A stretch of DNA of 64,000 bases from contig CACFYN010000002.1 in assembly GCA_902570525.1 (NCBI GenBank), positions 58,464-122,463 of the forward strand. Reading direction: 5' to 3'. This stretch comes from an uncultured Pelagibacteraceae bacterium. Its GTDB lineage: Bacteria; Pseudomonadota; Alphaproteobacteria; Pelagibacterales; Pelagibacteraceae. This document shows, piece by piece, positions 1-11,770 of the stretch; the stretch's first letter is position 1; the number at the start of each line of letters is the position of its first letter. The position numbers and the translations under genes were made by a program. Under the pieces are notes generated by a model. The model did not search any database. It had not been told where the DNA came from and worked only from the letters and a program-made list of their open reading frames with translations.

Positions 1-843
1 GATTTAAAAAAAATTACTCAAAAAAAAAGGTTTAAAAATTTAAAATTTTCTTCTTCACCTGTACTAATGGGTATTATAAACTTAACTCCAGATAGTTTTT
101 CAGACGGTGGTAAATATAGAAATATTAAATCTGCCTACGAACATTCGAAATTTTTAATACAAAAAGGTTGTAAAATAATTGATGTAGGAGGAGAGTCTAC
201 AAGACCAGGTTCTTCAGATGTAAATGTGAATTTAGAGTGGAAAAGAATTCAAAACTTTTTAAAAAAAAGTAGAGGCCTAAAAAGTTTAATCTCAGTAGAT
301 ACTAGAAAAAGTAAAATTATGAACAAAGCAAATAAATATAAATTAAATCTTGTAAACGATATATCTGGATTGAGTTACGACCCTAACACTCTAGAATTCT
401 TAAAAAAAACAAATAAACCTTTTGTATTAAATCATATAAAAGGTGAACCGGTAAATATGCAAAAAAATCCCAAATATAAAAATGTTGTTTTGGATATATA
501 CGATTTTTTCGAAGAAAAATTAAAAATAATAAGAAACAAAGGTATTAAACATAATAATATTATTTTGGATCCAGGAATTGGATTTGGTAAAAACTTGAAA
601 CATAATATTACTATTTTAAAAGATATTTCTGTTTTCCACTCGCTTGGTTTTCCATTACTATTGGGCATATCAAGAAAAAGATTTATTAAAGATTTATCAG
701 ATATAAATGATAGTAAGGAGAGAATAGGTGGAACTATATCAGCAAGTTTGTGGTCTATGATGTTGGGTGTTCAATTATTAAGAGTTCATGATGTGAATGA
801 AGTTAATCAAGCCATAAAAGTATTTAAAAAACTTAATTTTTAA
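1..843 (+). CDS. folP: Dihydropteroate synthase (5' end truncated by window edge)
   Basis: MGIINLTPDSFSDGG motif, DVGGESTRPGS, GISRKRF; reading frame stays open from base 1 upstream of the listed ATG at 67. Confidence 0.95.
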   Translation, partial: DLKKITQKKRFKNLKFSSSPVLMGIINLTPDSFSDGGKYRNIKSAYEHSKFLIQKGCKIIDVGGESTRPGSSDVNVNLEWKRIQNFLKKSRGLKSLISVDTRKSKIMNKANKYKLNLVNDISGLSYDPNTLEFLKKTNKPFVLNHIKGEPVNMQKNPKYKNVVLDIYDFFEEKLKIIRNKGIKHNNIILDPGIGFGKNLKHNITILKDISVFHSLGFPLLLGISRKRFIKDLSDINDSKERIGGTISASLWSMMLGVQLLRVHDVNEVNQAIKVFKKLNF

Positions 844-846
844 TTA

Positions 847-2178
847 ATGCCAAAAAAATATTTTGGAACAGATGGAATAAGAGGAAGAGTAAATGACTCA
901 AAAATAAATGGAGATATGTTTTTTAAATTTGGGCTGGCAGCAGGGACGTATTTTAAAAATTTAAAAAAAGTTAAACAAACCGCTGTAATTGCAAAAGATA
1001 CACGTCTTTCAGGATATACTTTAGAACCCGCACTTGTGTCTGGACTAGCTTCTGCAGGAATGCATGTATTTACACTAGGACCACTTCCAACAAATGGATT
1101 AGCTATGTTAACAAAAAAAATGAGAGCTAACTTAGGCATAATGATAACCGCATCACACAATCCTTATTATGATAATGGTTTGAAATTATTTGGCCCCGAT
1201 GGTTTAAAATTATCTGATAATATTGAAAAAAAAATTGAGAAATTAATTGATTCTAAAATTAATAATAATCTATCTTTACCTGAAAACTTGGGTCGAGTAA
1301 AAAGATTAGAGAATGCGACTGACAGGTATTTAAGTATTTTAAAAAATAATTTTCCAAAAAGTTTTAGTTTAAAAGGTACTAAAATTGCTATTGATTGTGC
1401 CAATGGGGCTGGATATAAATCCGCACCAAAATTATTTAGATCATTGGGTGCAAAAGTTTATAATATTGGTGTAAATCCGAACGGTTTAAATATTAATCAA
1501 AAGTGTGGTTCAACATTTCCACAAAAAATTAAATCTCTCGTATCAAGAAAAAAAGTAAATTTAGGAATTTCTCTAGATGGAGATGCTGATAGAATTATAG
1601 TTTGTGACGAAAATTCTAAAATTATTAATGGTGATCAAATAATCGCAATGCTTGCAAAAAGATGGAAAAAAAAAAAAATTTTAAAAGGAGGTGTAATTGG
1701 CACATTAATGTCTAATTACGGATTAGAAGTTTTTTTTAAAGAAAATAAAATCAAGTTTGTACGAGCAAATGTTGGTGACAGATATGTAAAAGAAAAAATG
1801 CAAATGAAGAAATTTAATTTAGGGGGTGAACAGTCTGGTCACATAATCCTTGGCAAATTCGCAACAACAGGTGACGGACTACTGGTAGCACTTGAAATTC
1901 TTTTTTCGATGAGAAAAGGAAAAAAAGCAAGTGAATTATTTAAAAATTTTATATCAACACCTCAAGTTCTTAAAAATATTAATGTGAAAGATAAAAATAT
2001 TATAAATTCTATAAAGTGTAAAAAAGCAATTAAAAAATCAACAAAATTGTTGGGTAAAGAAGGGAGAATTTTAGTAAGAAAATCTGGAACTGAACCTAAA
2101 ATTAGAATAATGGTCGAAACAAAAAATAAAAAGTTAATATCAAGGTGTATTAACTTAGTTAAGAGGTCAATAAATTAA
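847..2178 (+). CDS. glmM: Phosphoglucosamine mutase
   Basis: KYFGTDGIRGRVN start, TASHNPYYDNGLK catalytic Ser loop, SLDGDADR, RKSGTEPKIRIM. Confidence 0.97.
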   Translation: MPKKYFGTDGIRGRVNDSKINGDMFFKFGLAAGTYFKNLKKVKQTAVIAKDTRLSGYTLEPALVSGLASAGMHVFTLGPLPTNGLAMLTKKMRANLGIMITASHNPYYDNGLKLFGPDGLKLSDNIEKKIEKLIDSKINNNLSLPENLGRVKRLENATDRYLSILKNNFPKSFSLKGTKIAIDCANGAGYKSAPKLFRSLGAKVYNIGVNPNGLNINQKCGSTFPQKIKSLVSRKKVNLGISLDGDADRIIVCDENSKIINGDQIIAMLAKRWKKKKILKGGVIGTLMSNYGLEVFFKENKIKFVRANVGDRYVKEKMQMKKFNLGGEQSGHIILGKFATTGDGLLVALEILFSMRKGKKASELFKNFISTPQVLKNINVKDKNIINSIKCKKAIKKSTKLLGKEGRILVRKSGTEPKIRIMVETKNKKLISRCINLVKRSIN

Positions 2179-2991
2179 TTGAAAATAAAATCTAAAATTT
2201 TAATTATTGCTGGCTCAGATTCATCAGGCGGCGCTGGAGTACAGGCAGATATTAAAACAATTACCTCACTAGGTTCTTATGCTATGACAGCCATAACCGC
2301 CTTAACAGCACAAAATACTAAAGGTGTTATGTCAATTGTAAATGTTGATCCAAGCGAAGTTTCAAAGCAAATAGAATACACTTGTAAAGATATCAAGCCC
2401 GATGCTATTAAAATTGGCATGCTTCATTCATCAAAAGTAATAAAAGCAGTCTGCAAATCACTAAATAAAATTAGAGCTAAGAATATAATTTTAGACCCAG
2501 TAATGGTTTCCACCAGCAAGGTTAAACTTATAAATGATAGTGCAATTAAAGCTCTAAAAAATAAAATGATCAAAAAGGTTGAATTAATAACCCCAAATAT
2601 ACCTGAGGCTGAAATATTATCTGAATTAAAAATAAACTCAATAGAAGACATGATTTTTGCAGGTAAAAAATTAATTAAGATTGGTGCTAAAAATGTTCTC
2701 CTTAAAGGTGGTCATTTAAGAAAAACAAATATTTGTGATATTTTCATAAGTAAAAATAAAATTAAAATTTTTAAAAACAGAAAGTTAAAAACTAAAAATT
2801 CACATGGAACAGGATGCTCCTTATCAAGTGCAATCGCTACGTATTATTCATGTGGAAAAACATTAAACAGATCTTGTGAGCTAGCAATTAAATATGTTAA
2901 CCATGCAATTAGAACTGGTCCAAATTTTGGTAAAGGAAATGGACCTATTAATCACTTAACAAGTATAAGTATTGATAAAAAATTTTTATGA
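2179..2991 (+). CDS. thiD: Hydroxymethylpyrimidine/phosphomethylpyrimidine kinase (TTG start)
   Basis: [18 protein letters not shown] and [12 protein letters not shown] ribokinase-fold ThiD signatures. Confidence 0.95.
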   Translation: MKIKSKILIIAGSDSSGGAGVQADIKTITSLGSYAMTAITALTAQNTKGVMSIVNVDPSEVSKQIEYTCKDIKPDAIKIGMLHSSKVIKAVCKSLNKIRAKNIILDPVMVSTSKVKLINDSAIKALKNKMIKKVELITPNIPEAEILSELKINSIEDMIFAGKKLIKIGAKNVLLKGGHLRKTNICDIFISKNKIKIFKNRKLKTKNSHGTGCSLSSAIATYYSCGKTLNRSCELAIKYVNHAIRTGPNFGKGNGPINHLTSISIDKKFL

Positions 2992-4280
2992 GTAACGTAG
3001 TAGTAATTGGTTCACAATGGGGAGACGAAGGAAAAGGAAAGATTGTAGATTGGTTATCAAGTGAAGCAGATGTAGTTGTAAGGTTTCAGGGAGGTCATAA
3101 TGCTGGACATACATTAGTAATAGATGGCATTACTTATAAACTACGTTTACTTCCATCTGGAATAGTAAGAAAAGATAAGATTTCAATAATTGGAAATGGA
3201 GTAGTAATAGATCCATGGGCACTACTTGAAGAGATTGAGGAGATAAAATCTAAAGGAGTACACATAAATTCAAACAATTTAATTATCTCAGAATCAGCAA
3301 ACTTAATACTTCCCTTTCATAAAGAAATGGACGAAATAAGGGAAGATGCTGCAGGTAAAGCTAAAATAGGTACTACCAGGAGAGGCATTGGACCTGCATA
3401 TGAGGATAAAATTGGAAGAAGATCTATAAGAGTTATGGATCTTCTATCTGAAAAAAATTTAGAGCAAAGACTAGAAACAGTTCTTTTACACCACAATGCT
3501 ATAAGAAAGGGATTAGGTAAAAAAATTTACTTAAAAGAAAAATTAAAAAAAGATTTATTAAAAATCGCTCCAGAAATTCTTAAATTTTCTAAACCTGTAT
3601 GGAAAGAAATAGATGAATTAAAACAAAAAGGAAAAAAAATACTTTTCGAAGGTGCTCAGGGAATTTTATTAGATGTGGATCATGGGACCTATCCATTCGT
3701 TACCTCATCTAATACAGTCGCATCTGCTGCAGCAACTGGGTCTGGATGTGGACCTAGCACTATAAATTATGTATTAGGTATTACAAAAGCATACACAACA
3801 AGAGTAGGAGAAGGTCCTTTTCCAACAGAATTAAAAGATAAAATTGGAGAGGAATTAGGTAATCGTGGAAAAGAATTTGGAACAGTAACAAGTAGAAAAA
3901 GGAGATGTGGATGGTTTGACGGTGTTTTGGTCAGACAAACAATTAAAATTTCGGGGATCAATGGGATAGCTCTTACCAAACTAGATGTATTAGATGAGCT
4001 TGAAGAAATTAAAATGTGCATAGGATACGAAATAAATGGAAAAAAAATTGACTATTTACCTGCAGCAGTAGAAGATCAATTAAGGGTAAAACCTGTTTAT
4101 AGAAAATTTCAGGGTTGGCAGTCAACAACTAAAGGGATTAAAAGTTTTGAGGAACTACCAAGTTTGGCTAAAACTTATGTAAAAGAGTTAGAAAAATTTA
4201 TAGAAACCAAAATTTCTAGTATATCTACAAGCCCTGAAAGAAATGACACAATTCTAATTGATGATCCTTTTAAAAATTAA
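2988..4280 (+). CDS. purA: Adenylosuccinate synthetase
   Basis: [41 protein letters not shown]. Confidence 0.98.
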   Translation: MSNVVVIGSQWGDEGKGKIVDWLSSEADVVVRFQGGHNAGHTLVIDGITYKLRLLPSGIVRKDKISIIGNGVVIDPWALLEEIEEIKSKGVHINSNNLIISESANLILPFHKEMDEIREDAAGKAKIGTTRRGIGPAYEDKIGRRSIRVMDLLSEKNLEQRLETVLLHHNAIRKGLGKKIYLKEKLKKDLLKIAPEILKFSKPVWKEIDELKQKGKKILFEGAQGILLDVDHGTYPFVTSSNTVASAAATGSGCGPSTINYVLGITKAYTTRVGEGPFPTELKDKIGEELGNRGKEFGTVTSRKRRCGWFDGVLVRQTIKISGINGIALTKLDVLDELEEIKMCIGYEINGKKIDYLPAAVEDQLRVKPVYRKFQGWQSTTKGIKSFEELPSLAKTYVKELEKFIETKISSISTSPERNDTILIDDPFKN

Positions 4281-5167
4281 TTCGCTGGTAATAGATTTTT
4301 TGACCTAGCAGAATTGAGCATGTGCTTCTGAAGTTTTTCAAATGCTTTATTTTCAATTTGTCTAATTCTTTCTCTGCTAATTTTAAATTTTTTACTTAGG
4401 TCTTCTAAAGTCTCAGGTTCATCATTAAGTCTTCTAGCATAAAGAATTTTTTTTTCTCTTTCATTTAGTATTTTAATAGAATCTTGTAGAAGATCTTTTC
4501 TTTGTTCCATCTCTTCTTGTTGAGCAAATTTTAACTCTTGATCCATTTGATTATCAACTACCCAATCTTGCCATTCATCACCATCCTCTCCAATTGGTGC
4601 ATTTAAAGATTGTTCTTTACCTGACAATCTTCTATTCATTGAAACTACTTCATCCTCAGCCACATTTAACCTATTAGCGATATCTTTGACATGTTCATCT
4701 TTTAAATCACCCTCCGTTCTGGGTGCAATTTGGTTCTTTAGTTTTTTCAAATTAAAAAATAATTTTTTTTGTGCAGAGGTCGTACCAATTTTGACTAAAC
4801 TCCAAGATCTTAAAATATATTCTTGGATTGATGCTTTAATCCACCACATTGCATATGTTGCTAATCGAAAACCTTTTTCTGGTTCAAATTTTTTTACAGC
4901 TTGCATCAATCCGACATTTCCCTCTGATATTATCTCATTTAAAGGCAATCCATAACCTTTGTAACCCATTGCAATTTTTGCAACCAATCTTAAATGGCTT
5001 GTAACTAATTTTTCTGCAGATTTTACATTACCAGTAGATTTCCAATTTTTAGCAAGCATATATTCTTCTTCAGCATCTAACATTGGAAACTTTTTAATTT
5101 GATCCAAATAAGCAGACAAACCACCTTCATTAGATAGAACGGGAAATTTTATTGATGATGTACTCAT
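4277..5167 (-). CDS. rpoH: RNA polymerase sigma-32 factor
   Basis: Region 2 [54 protein letters not shown] (RpoH-type) and region 4 HTH. Confidence 0.95.
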   Translation of the reverse strand: MSTSSIKFPVLSNEGGLSAYLDQIKKFPMLDAEEEYMLAKNWKSTGNVKSAEKLVTSHLRLVAKIAMGYKGYGLPLNEIISEGNVGLMQAVKKFEPEKGFRLATYAMWWIKASIQEYILRSWSLVKIGTTSAQKKLFFNLKKLKNQIAPRTEGDLKDEHVKDIANRLNVAEDEVVSMNRRLSGKEQSLNAPIGEDGDEWQDWVVDNQMDQELKFAQQEEMEQRKDLLQDSIKILNEREKKILYARRLNDEPETLEDLSKKFKISRERIRQIENKAFEKLQKHMLNSARSKNLLPAN

Positions 5168-5209
5168 AGTGGTATTTATTTAATAAAATTTTTTGATATT
5201 ACAATGGTT

Positions 5210-6187
5210 TTATTTATTAGCATTTTTAAGCTTTTTAAGCACTAATTCCAAATCTTTTGGTAATTTAGATGCAAACTCTAATTCTTGACCAGTTCTTGGG
5301 TGAACAAAGCCAATACTTTTTGCATGCAAAAATTGTCTATCTAAATCAATGAGGGTTTTTTCAAGTTGGGAGTCAATATTTTTAATTTTTTTAAACCTTT
5401 TTTTGTATTTTTTATCTCCCAAAATATTATTTCCTTTGAATGCCATATGTACTCTTATTTGATGTGTACGACCTGTTTCAAGTTTACATTCAACTAAGCT
5501 AAATGTCGGTATTTTCTTATTTTCAAAAACATTTAAAGTTTTGTAATTCGTTAGTGCCTTTTTTCCTTTTGACATACTTACTTCCATTAATTGTCTATTC
5601 TTAGAACTTCTTTTGATATAAGTTTCGATTTTACCTTTTTGAGGCCTCAGTTTTCCCCATATTAAAGCCTGATAAATTCTTTTGATAGTGTGCTTGTTAA
5701 ATTGATTTGATAAATTTTCGTGTGATATATTATTTTTTGCTATTAATATTAAACCAGAGGTATCTTTATCTAATCTATGCACAATTCCAGGTCTTAGCTC
5801 ATCACCAATATTTGAGAGTTTTTTATTATAATTTATTAGTGCATTTACAATTGTATTGTCATAATTACCTGGGCCTGGATGAATTGATATTCCTGCATTC
5901 TTATTGATTACCAATAAATCCTCGTCCTCAAAAATGATATCTAATTTATATTGATAAGGTTTTAAAGATAATTGTTTAGGTTTAGGTATTTCTAGTGTTA
6001 TTGAATCACCAATAGCTATTTTTTTCGATGGATCTTTAATTACTTTTTGATTTATTTTTAATTCAGAATTAATAATTAAATTTTTTATTCTTGTTCTACT
6101 TAATGTAGGCTCTTTGTCAGCAATAAACTGATCTACTCTCTGATTATCCTCTACTTTCTCTACAATTAAGTTAATGATATTTTTCAT
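5210..6187 (-). CDS. rluD: Ribosomal large subunit pseudouridine synthase, RluD family
   Basis: S4 domain plus GIVHRLDKDTSGLILIAK catalytic motif and TGRTHQIRVH. Confidence 0.9.
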   Translation of the reverse strand: MKNIINLIVEKVEDNQRVDQFIADKEPTLSRTRIKNLIINSELKINQKVIKDPSKKIAIGDSITLEIPKPKQLSLKPYQYKLDIIFEDEDLLVINKNAGISIHPGPGNYDNTIVNALINYNKKLSNIGDELRPGIVHRLDKDTSGLILIAKNNISHENLSNQFNKHTIKRIYQALIWGKLRPQKGKIETYIKRSSKNRQLMEVSMSKGKKALTNYKTLNVFENKKIPTFSLVECKLETGRTHQIRVHMAFKGNNILGDKKYKKRFKKIKNIDSQLEKTLIDLDRQFLHAKSIGFVHPRTGQELEFASKLPKDLELVLKKLKNANK

Positions 6188-6210
6188 AGATTATAATATT
6201 AATACTATAT

Positions 6211-6287
6211 GCGCTTGTAGCTCAACTGGATAGAGCGCCAGATTTCGGCTCTGGAGGTTCAGGGTTCGACTCCTTGCAGGCGCACCA
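6211..6287 (+). tRNA. tRNA-Arg (anticodon TCG)
   Basis: Cloverleaf GCGCTTG...CAGGCGC-A-CCA, anticodon stem CCAGA-TTTCGGC-TCTGG, T-loop GGTTCGA-type, encoded CCA. Confidence 0.95.
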
Positions 6288-6289
6288 AA

Positions 6290-7081
6290 TTATTCACCTA
6301 TATTTATTAAAGACCCTTTTTTTCTTGCTTGACTGAAAGAGTAATAAAATAGAGATACACCCACAAATAAATAGATTGCATTTAACATAAACGCATTTTT
6401 AATATTGGAATAATTTACTACCTGATTTACAAGTATTGATCTAGCTTCCTCAAAAATATAAACTAACGGTAATCCTCTCGCTACATTTTGAAAAAAATCA
6501 GGTAAAATTTCAATTGGATAATAAATGCATCCAAGAGGTGCAAGTAGAAATAAAGATGACCATGCAATATTTTCAAAAGCTGGTCCATATCTCAAAAGTC
6601 CAGATGAAACGAAGAGACCTAAAGTGATTCCAAAAATATATAAACTTAAAAATAAAAAAAATAATGGAATTCCCAGGTCCAAAATTGATATTCCAAATAA
6701 AGGACTTGTTATTAATATTGCAGGAACCAAACCAATTAATGTTCTAATTAATGCAGTAACAACTAATGCAGTGATAATTTCACTTATACGCATTGGAGCA
6801 ATAAACAAATTTGTAAAGTTTCTGCTCCATATCTCTTCTAAAAATAACATGTTAAAACTGATACTTGATCTAAATAAAAAATCGTAAAGAATAGCGCAAG
6901 TTAAAATAACCCCTACAGTGTTGTTGTAATAATCACTATATGCTGTAAAAAATTTTGAAATAAATCCCCACAAAATTATTTGTATAGTTGGCCAGTATAT
7001 TAAATCGAGGATTCTGGGAAGTGAACTTTTAATTAAAAAAAAATGTCTTAAAAATAATCCAATTATTCTATTTATGCTCAT
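6290..7081 (-). CDS. ABC-2 type transporter permease
   Basis: Six-TM hydrophobic profile, downstream partner of the ATPase gene at 7068-7805. Confidence 0.85.
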   Translation of the reverse strand: MSINRIIGLFLRHFFLIKSSLPRILDLIYWPTIQIILWGFISKFFTAYSDYYNNTVGVILTCAILYDFLFRSSISFNMLFLEEIWSRNFTNLFIAPMRISEIITALVVTALIRTLIGLVPAILITSPLFGISILDLGIPLFFLFLSLYIFGITLGLFVSSGLLRYGPAFENIAWSSLFLLAPLGCIYYPIEILPDFFQNVARGLPLVYIFEEARSILVNQVVNYSNIKNAFMLNAIYLFVGVSLFYYSFSQARKKGSLINIGE

Positions 7082-7805
7082 GATTGTTCCTATTAAGTTT
7101 TAAAAATACTTCTTCTAGATTTCTTTTACCGTGTTTTTTAATAAGTTCATCAGGTGTACCTTTATCTATAATTACTCCATTATTCATCATCAAAACATTT
7201 TTACAAAGTCTTTTGACTTCATCCATATTATGTGAAGCTAGCAAGATTGACATTTTTTTTTCTTTTGAAATTTTTTCAATAAAGGATCTTACAAAATCTC
7301 CTGTTTCAGGATCTAAAGATGCAGTAGGCTCATCTAAAAATAATATGGATGGTTCGTTAATTAATGCTTTAGCTAGGCTTACTCTATTTTTTTGCCCAGA
7401 TGAAAGTTCTCCAGTTTTTTTATTTATAAATCCTTCTAACCTTAGTTTTTCAGATAAATACTTTATTCTTTCAGAGATAAATTTTACGCCGTATAATTTT
7501 CCATAAACTATTAAATTTTCTTTAACTGAAAGTTTTTTTGGCAACTCAATGTATGGCGAGATAAAATTCATTTTATGAAGTAAAGATATTCTATTTTTTT
7601 CGATGTCCAGACCATGAATAACAACTCTTCCATTTGAAGGCTTTAATAAACCCAACATCATAGCAATTGTGGTAGTCTTTCCACAACCGTTTGGTCCAAG
7701 TAATCCTAAAATTTCATTCTCATTAATTGTAAAACTAATTTCTTTAACAGCCTCTTTTTTAAAATAATTTTTTGATAAATTTTCTACAATTACTGATTTT
7801 TGCAT
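7068..7805 (-). CDS. ABC transporter ATP-binding protein
   Basis: Walker A GLLGPNGCGKTT, signature LSSGQKNR, Walker B ILFLDEPTASLDP. Confidence 0.93.
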   Translation of the reverse strand: MQKSVIVENLSKNYFKKEAVKEISFTINENEILGLLGPNGCGKTTTIAMMLGLLKPSNGRVVIHGLDIEKNRISLLHKMNFISPYIELPKKLSVKENLIVYGKLYGVKFISERIKYLSEKLRLEGFINKKTGELSSGQKNRVSLAKALINEPSILFLDEPTASLDPETGDFVRSFIEKISKEKKMSILLASHNMDEVKRLCKNVLMMNNGVIIDKGTPDELIKKHGKRNLEEVFLKLNRNNHEHK

Positions 7806-7808
7806 GAT

Positions 7809-8738
7809 TTATCTTTTTGATGCTCTTTTTAATCTATCGTTTATAGTTTGACCTATTCCGATGTTAGGAATTTTTTCAACCGCAATTTTTTTAAATTTTA
7901 ACCTTTTAATATTTCTAAGTGTTTTATACAAATTTTTTCCAGCTTCTTTTAAATTTTTGTTTTTTGATAAATAAAAATAATTTTTATCAAATTTTTTCCT
8001 TTTTTGGATTAATACAAATGCCTCATCTAAATAATGTTTTTTAACATTTAGCCTAATCGGAATTCCTGGTGAATAATGAAATTTAGACTGCCCTGGGACT
8101 TTTGTAGATTTAATTGTTTTATAATTTAACTTTCTTTTTAAAACTTTGCTTATTTTTTTTATGTCTAGACCACCTAATCTTAAAACCCGAGGTTTGTTTA
8201 CTAAATTTATTATAGTAGATTCTAAACCAACTTTTGAATTGCCACCATCTAAAATGAATTTTAATTTATTACCAAATTCTTCTTTGACATCTTTTTTTGA
8301 AACTGGACTTAGTTGCGTATAAATATTTGCACTAGGTGCAGCTAAAGGATATTTTAAATATGAAAGTAAATTTCTTGTGACTAAATTTTTTGGGAACCTT
8401 ACTGCTAAAGTATTTTTCATATTTGTTACATTTTTTGATATTTTACTTTCTTTTTTTAGTTTTAAAACAAACGTTAAAGGACCTGGACAAAACTTACTAT
8501 ATAACTTTTGAAAATTACTATTTATTTCACAATCTTTTCTCAAATCTTGCACTCTGGAGTAATGTACTATTAAAGGATTAGATTTTGGTCTCTTTTTTAA
8601 TTTAAAAATCTTTGAAGTAGCTTTATCAGAATATGCATTGGCAGCAAGTCCGTACACAGTTTCAGTAGGTATTGCTACACAATGATTATTGTCTAATAAA
8701 TATTTAGCTTTTTTAATATTTGAAAGATCTTTTTTCAT
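7809..8738 (-). CDS. L-threonylcarbamoyladenylate synthase (Sua5/YwlC family)
   Basis: IPTETVYGLAANAYSDKATSKIFKLKKRPKSNPL, APSAN, Sua5-like C-terminal extension. Confidence 0.92.
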   Translation of the reverse strand: MKKDLSNIKKAKYLLDNNHCVAIPTETVYGLAANAYSDKATSKIFKLKKRPKSNPLIVHYSRVQDLRKDCEINSNFQKLYSKFCPGPLTFVLKLKKESKISKNVTNMKNTLAVRFPKNLVTRNLLSYLKYPLAAPSANIYTQLSPVSKKDVKEEFGNKLKFILDGGNSKVGLESTIINLVNKPRVLRLGGLDIKKISKVLKRKLNYKTIKSTKVPGQSKFHYSPGIPIRLNVKKHYLDEAFVLIQKRKKFDKNYFYLSKNKNLKEAGKNLYKTLRNIKRLKFKKIAVEKIPNIGIGQTINDRLKRASKR

Positions 8739-8758
8739 GTAATATTAACAACTTTTAT

Positions 8759-9010
8759 ATGAAAGATAAAAATTTGCCAGATGATATTAAAAATAAATCT
8801 CTTAAAGATTTAACTGATTTAGCAAATAAAATTATTAAAAATCTAGAGAATAAAAATACCCTTGATGGTTCAATAGAAGAGTATCAAAAATTGATTAAAT
8901 TAAATTTATTAATTGAAAAGCAATTTCAAAAAGCTTCTAAGGAACTATCTCAATCTACTAGGGAAAAAATACAAAATGTGCTGAAGAAAAATGAAAAAAA
9001 AACTAAATAA
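8759..9010 (+). CDS. xseB: Exodeoxyribonuclease VII small subunit
   Basis: Short protein with LDGSIEEYQKLIKLNLLIEKQFQKA, position before ispA/dxs; ATG at 8759 preferred over 8720, which would overlap the divergent gene. Confidence 0.8.
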   Translation: MKDKNLPDDIKNKSLKDLTDLANKIIKNLENKNTLDGSIEEYQKLIKLNLLIEKQFQKASKELSQSTREKIQNVLKKNEKKTK

Positions 9011-9860
9011 GGTTGCAAAAGATACAAATCTATTTCTTAAAAAATTTATATTTAACCAAAAAAAAACAGACTTATTGAATCCAATAAAGTATGGGTTATT
9101 ACCAGGAGGAAAAAAGATAAGATCAAAATTAATAGTTGATGTAGGAAAAATTTTTAATATTGACTATAAAAAATTAATTCAAATTAGTGCAGCAGTTGAA
9201 TGTATTCATGCTTACTCCTTAATTCATGACGATCTTCCTTGTATGGACAATGATAGGTTGAGAAGAGGAAAATTATCTACTCATGCTAAGTTTGGAGAGT
9301 CCACTGCTATTCTGGCTGGTAACTCCTTACTAACTATAGCGTTTGAGATTCTGAGCCAACCAACTTTAAAAATAGACTGTAAATCAAAAATAAACTTAAT
9401 AAGTCTCTTATCTAAGAGTGCAGGGCATACCGGAATTGCTGGTGGTCAGTACTCTGACTTAAAATTTGAAAAAAAGAGGAAATCTTTTAAAAAAATCGTT
9501 GATATGCAAATTAATAAGACAGGAAAACTATTTAGCTTTTGTTGCATGGCACCTGTTATATTGTCAAAAAAAAACAAATATATAAACTTATTTAATTCTA
9601 TAGGTTCAAAAATAGGATTGCTATTTCAAATTGCAGATGACTTAATAGACTATTCTGGATCTACAAAAAAAGCTGGTAAAAAAACAGGAAAAGATTTGAA
9701 AAAAGGTAAGGCCACCTTAATTGGTTTACTAGGATATAAAAATACTGTTAAATATGGAGATAGATTAAAATTAGAAATATTAAATAAAATAAAAAAATTT
9801 GGAAATAAAAAAAAAGATTTATCAGATACTATAAATTATATTTTGATTAGGACTAAATGA
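8991..9860 (+). CDS. ispA: Polyprenyl (farnesyl/geranylgeranyl) diphosphate synthase
   Basis: [27 protein letters not shown] (first DDxxD), [11 protein letters not shown] (second). Confidence 0.9.
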   Translation: MKKKLNKVAKDTNLFLKKFIFNQKKTDLLNPIKYGLLPGGKKIRSKLIVDVGKIFNIDYKKLIQISAAVECIHAYSLIHDDLPCMDNDRLRRGKLSTHAKFGESTAILAGNSLLTIAFEILSQPTLKIDCKSKINLISLLSKSAGHTGIAGGQYSDLKFEKKRKSFKKIVDMQINKTGKLFSFCCMAPVILSKKNKYINLFNSIGSKIGLLFQIADDLIDYSGSTKKAGKKTGKDLKKGKATLIGLLGYKNTVKYGDRLKLEILNKIKKFGNKKKDLSDTINYILIRTK

Positions 9861-11770
9861 AAAAAAATTATAAATTTTTAAATGATATTAATTTTCCTAA
9901 CGATATTAAAAAATTGTCTCACAATGAGTTAAAAACTCTTGCTCAAGAGGTAAGAGAGGAAATGATAGATGCTGTTTCTGAAACTGGTGGACATCTTGGT
10001 GCAGGTTTGGGTGTGGTAGAATTGACGGTAGTCCTTCATTACATTTTCAACACTCCTAATGATAAATTAATTTGGGATGTAGGACACCAATCTTATCCAC
10101 ATAAAATTCTAACTGGACGGAAAGACAAAATTAGAACTTTGAGAAAAGGAAATGGTTTGTCTGGCTTTACAAAAAGATCCGAAAGTGAATACGATCCATT
10201 TGGTGCGGCTCATAGTTCAACATCAATATCATCGGCCCTAGGAATAGCCATAGCAAATAAATTATCAAATAAATCTGGCAACGTAATTGCTGTAATAGGT
10301 GATGGAGCAATTAGTGCAGGTATGGCATATGAGGCAATGAATAACGCAGGATCAAGTAAGACTAAATTAATTGTAATTCTAAACGACAACGATATGTCAA
10401 TTGCAAAACCTGTTGGAGCGATGAGAGCATATTTGGCTAAAATTTTCACTGGTAAAATTTATTTTAGCTTCAGAGAAACTGTTAAACTTATAATTTCAGC
10501 TTTCTCAAAAAGATTTAGTAAAAAAGCTGGAAAGGCAGAAGATTTTTTACGTTCAGCTGTGACCGGAGGAACTTTATTTAGTTCAATGGGTTTTTATTAC
10601 GTAGGGCCCATAGATGGTCATGATATAGATGCTCTGGTTTCAGTTTTAAAAAATGCCAAAGATGTAAAGTATGACGGTCCTATTATGATCCATGTAAAAA
10701 CTAAAAAGGGCAAGGGTTATAGTTTCGCTGAAAAATCAGAAGATAAATACCACGGGGTTACAAAGTTTAATGTTAGCACAGGCATTCAAGAAAAATCAAA
10801 ATCTAACGCACCTTCTTACACCAAAGTCTTCGCAAATACATTAGTTAAACATGCAGAAAAAGATAGTAAAATAATTGGAATTACGGCTGCAATGCCATCA
10901 GGGACTGGGATGGATATTTTTGGTAAGAACTTTCCATCTAGAATGTTTGATGTAGGTATTGCAGAGCAGCATGCGGTTACATTTGCTGCTGGATTAGCAA
11001 CAGAAGGATTTAAGCCCTATGCTGCAATTTATTCTACATTCCTTCAAAGAGCGTATGATCAAGTTGTTCATGATGTAGCAATTCAAAGTTTGCCGGTTAG
11101 ATTTGCAATAGATCGAGCTGGACTTGTTGGTGCTGACGGACCAACACATGCTGGATCATTTGATATTACTTACTTATCGACACTTCCCAATTTTGTTGTA
11201 ATGGCTGCAAGTGATGAATCTGAATTAGTAAAAATGATTAATACTTCAATTGATATCAATGATAGACCATCAGCTTTTAGATATCCAAGAGGAAATGGAG
11301 TTGGAATAGAACTCCCAAATTTAAATGAGAAGCTCGAAATAGGAAAAGGAAGAATTATTAAAGAAGGTAAAAATGTAGCTCTAATTAATTTTGGTGCAAG
11401 ATTAAATGAGTGTTTAATTGCTAGAGAAAATTTAATAAAAAAAGGTATAAACTTAACACTAGTTGATGCTAGGTTTGTTAAACCTCTAGATGAAAATTTA
11501 ATCTGGCAAATAGCCACGGATCACGAAGCGTTGATAACTATTGAAGAAGGATCTATTGGAGGGTTTGGTTCACATGTTGCACAATTTTTGAATGAAAAAA
11601 ATTTGCTTGATAGTAATTTAAAGTTTAGATCAATGTTTTTGCCCGACAGATTTATAGATCATGACAAACCTGATTTAATGTATAAATATGCAGGGTTAGA
11701 CGCTACTAATATAGAAAATAGAATATTAGATACTATAAATTCGAAAGTTATTGTAAAAAAAAGTAATTAA
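9857..11770 (+). CDS. dxs: 1-deoxy-D-xylulose-5-phosphate synthase
   Basis: [56 protein letters not shown]. Confidence 0.98.
   Translation: MKKNYKFLNDINFPNDIKKLSHNELKTLAQEVREEMIDAVSETGGHLGAGLGVVELTVVLHYIFNTPNDKLIWDVGHQSYPHKILTGRKDKIRTLRKGNGLSGFTKRSESEYDPFGAAHSSTSISSALGIAIANKLSNKSGNVIAVIGDGAISAGMAYEAMNNAGSSKTKLIVILNDNDMSIAKPVGAMRAYLAKIFTGKIYFSFRETVKLIISAFSKRFSKKAGKAEDFLRSAVTGGTLFSSMGFYYVGPIDGHDIDALVSVLKNAKDVKYDGPIMIHVKTKKGKGYSFAEKSEDKYHGVTKFNVSTGIQEKSKSNAPSYTKVFANTLVKHAEKDSKIIGITAAMPSGTGMDIFGKNFPSRMFDVGIAEQHAVTFAAGLATEGFKPYAAIYSTFLQRAYDQVVHDVAIQSLPVRFAIDRAGLVGADGPTHAGSFDITYLSTLPNFVVMAASDESELVKMINTSIDINDRPSAFRYPRGNGVGIELPNLNEKLEIGKGRIIKEGKNVALINFGARLNECLIARENLIKKGINLTLVDARFVKPLDENLIWQIATDHEALITIEEGSIGGFGSHVAQFLNEKNLLDSNLKFRSMFLPDRFIDHDKPDLMYKYAGLDATNIENRILDTINSKVIVKKSN

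Noticed and set aside
432-668. Antisense ORF inside folP, and similar ORFs (e.g. 840-1160 -, 1167-1403 -, 3767-4021 -, 34953-35252 -, 46869-47273 -)
   Set aside because: They lie wholly or almost wholly opposite well-identified genes, show no recognisable domains, and look like mirror translations of conserved coding sequence.
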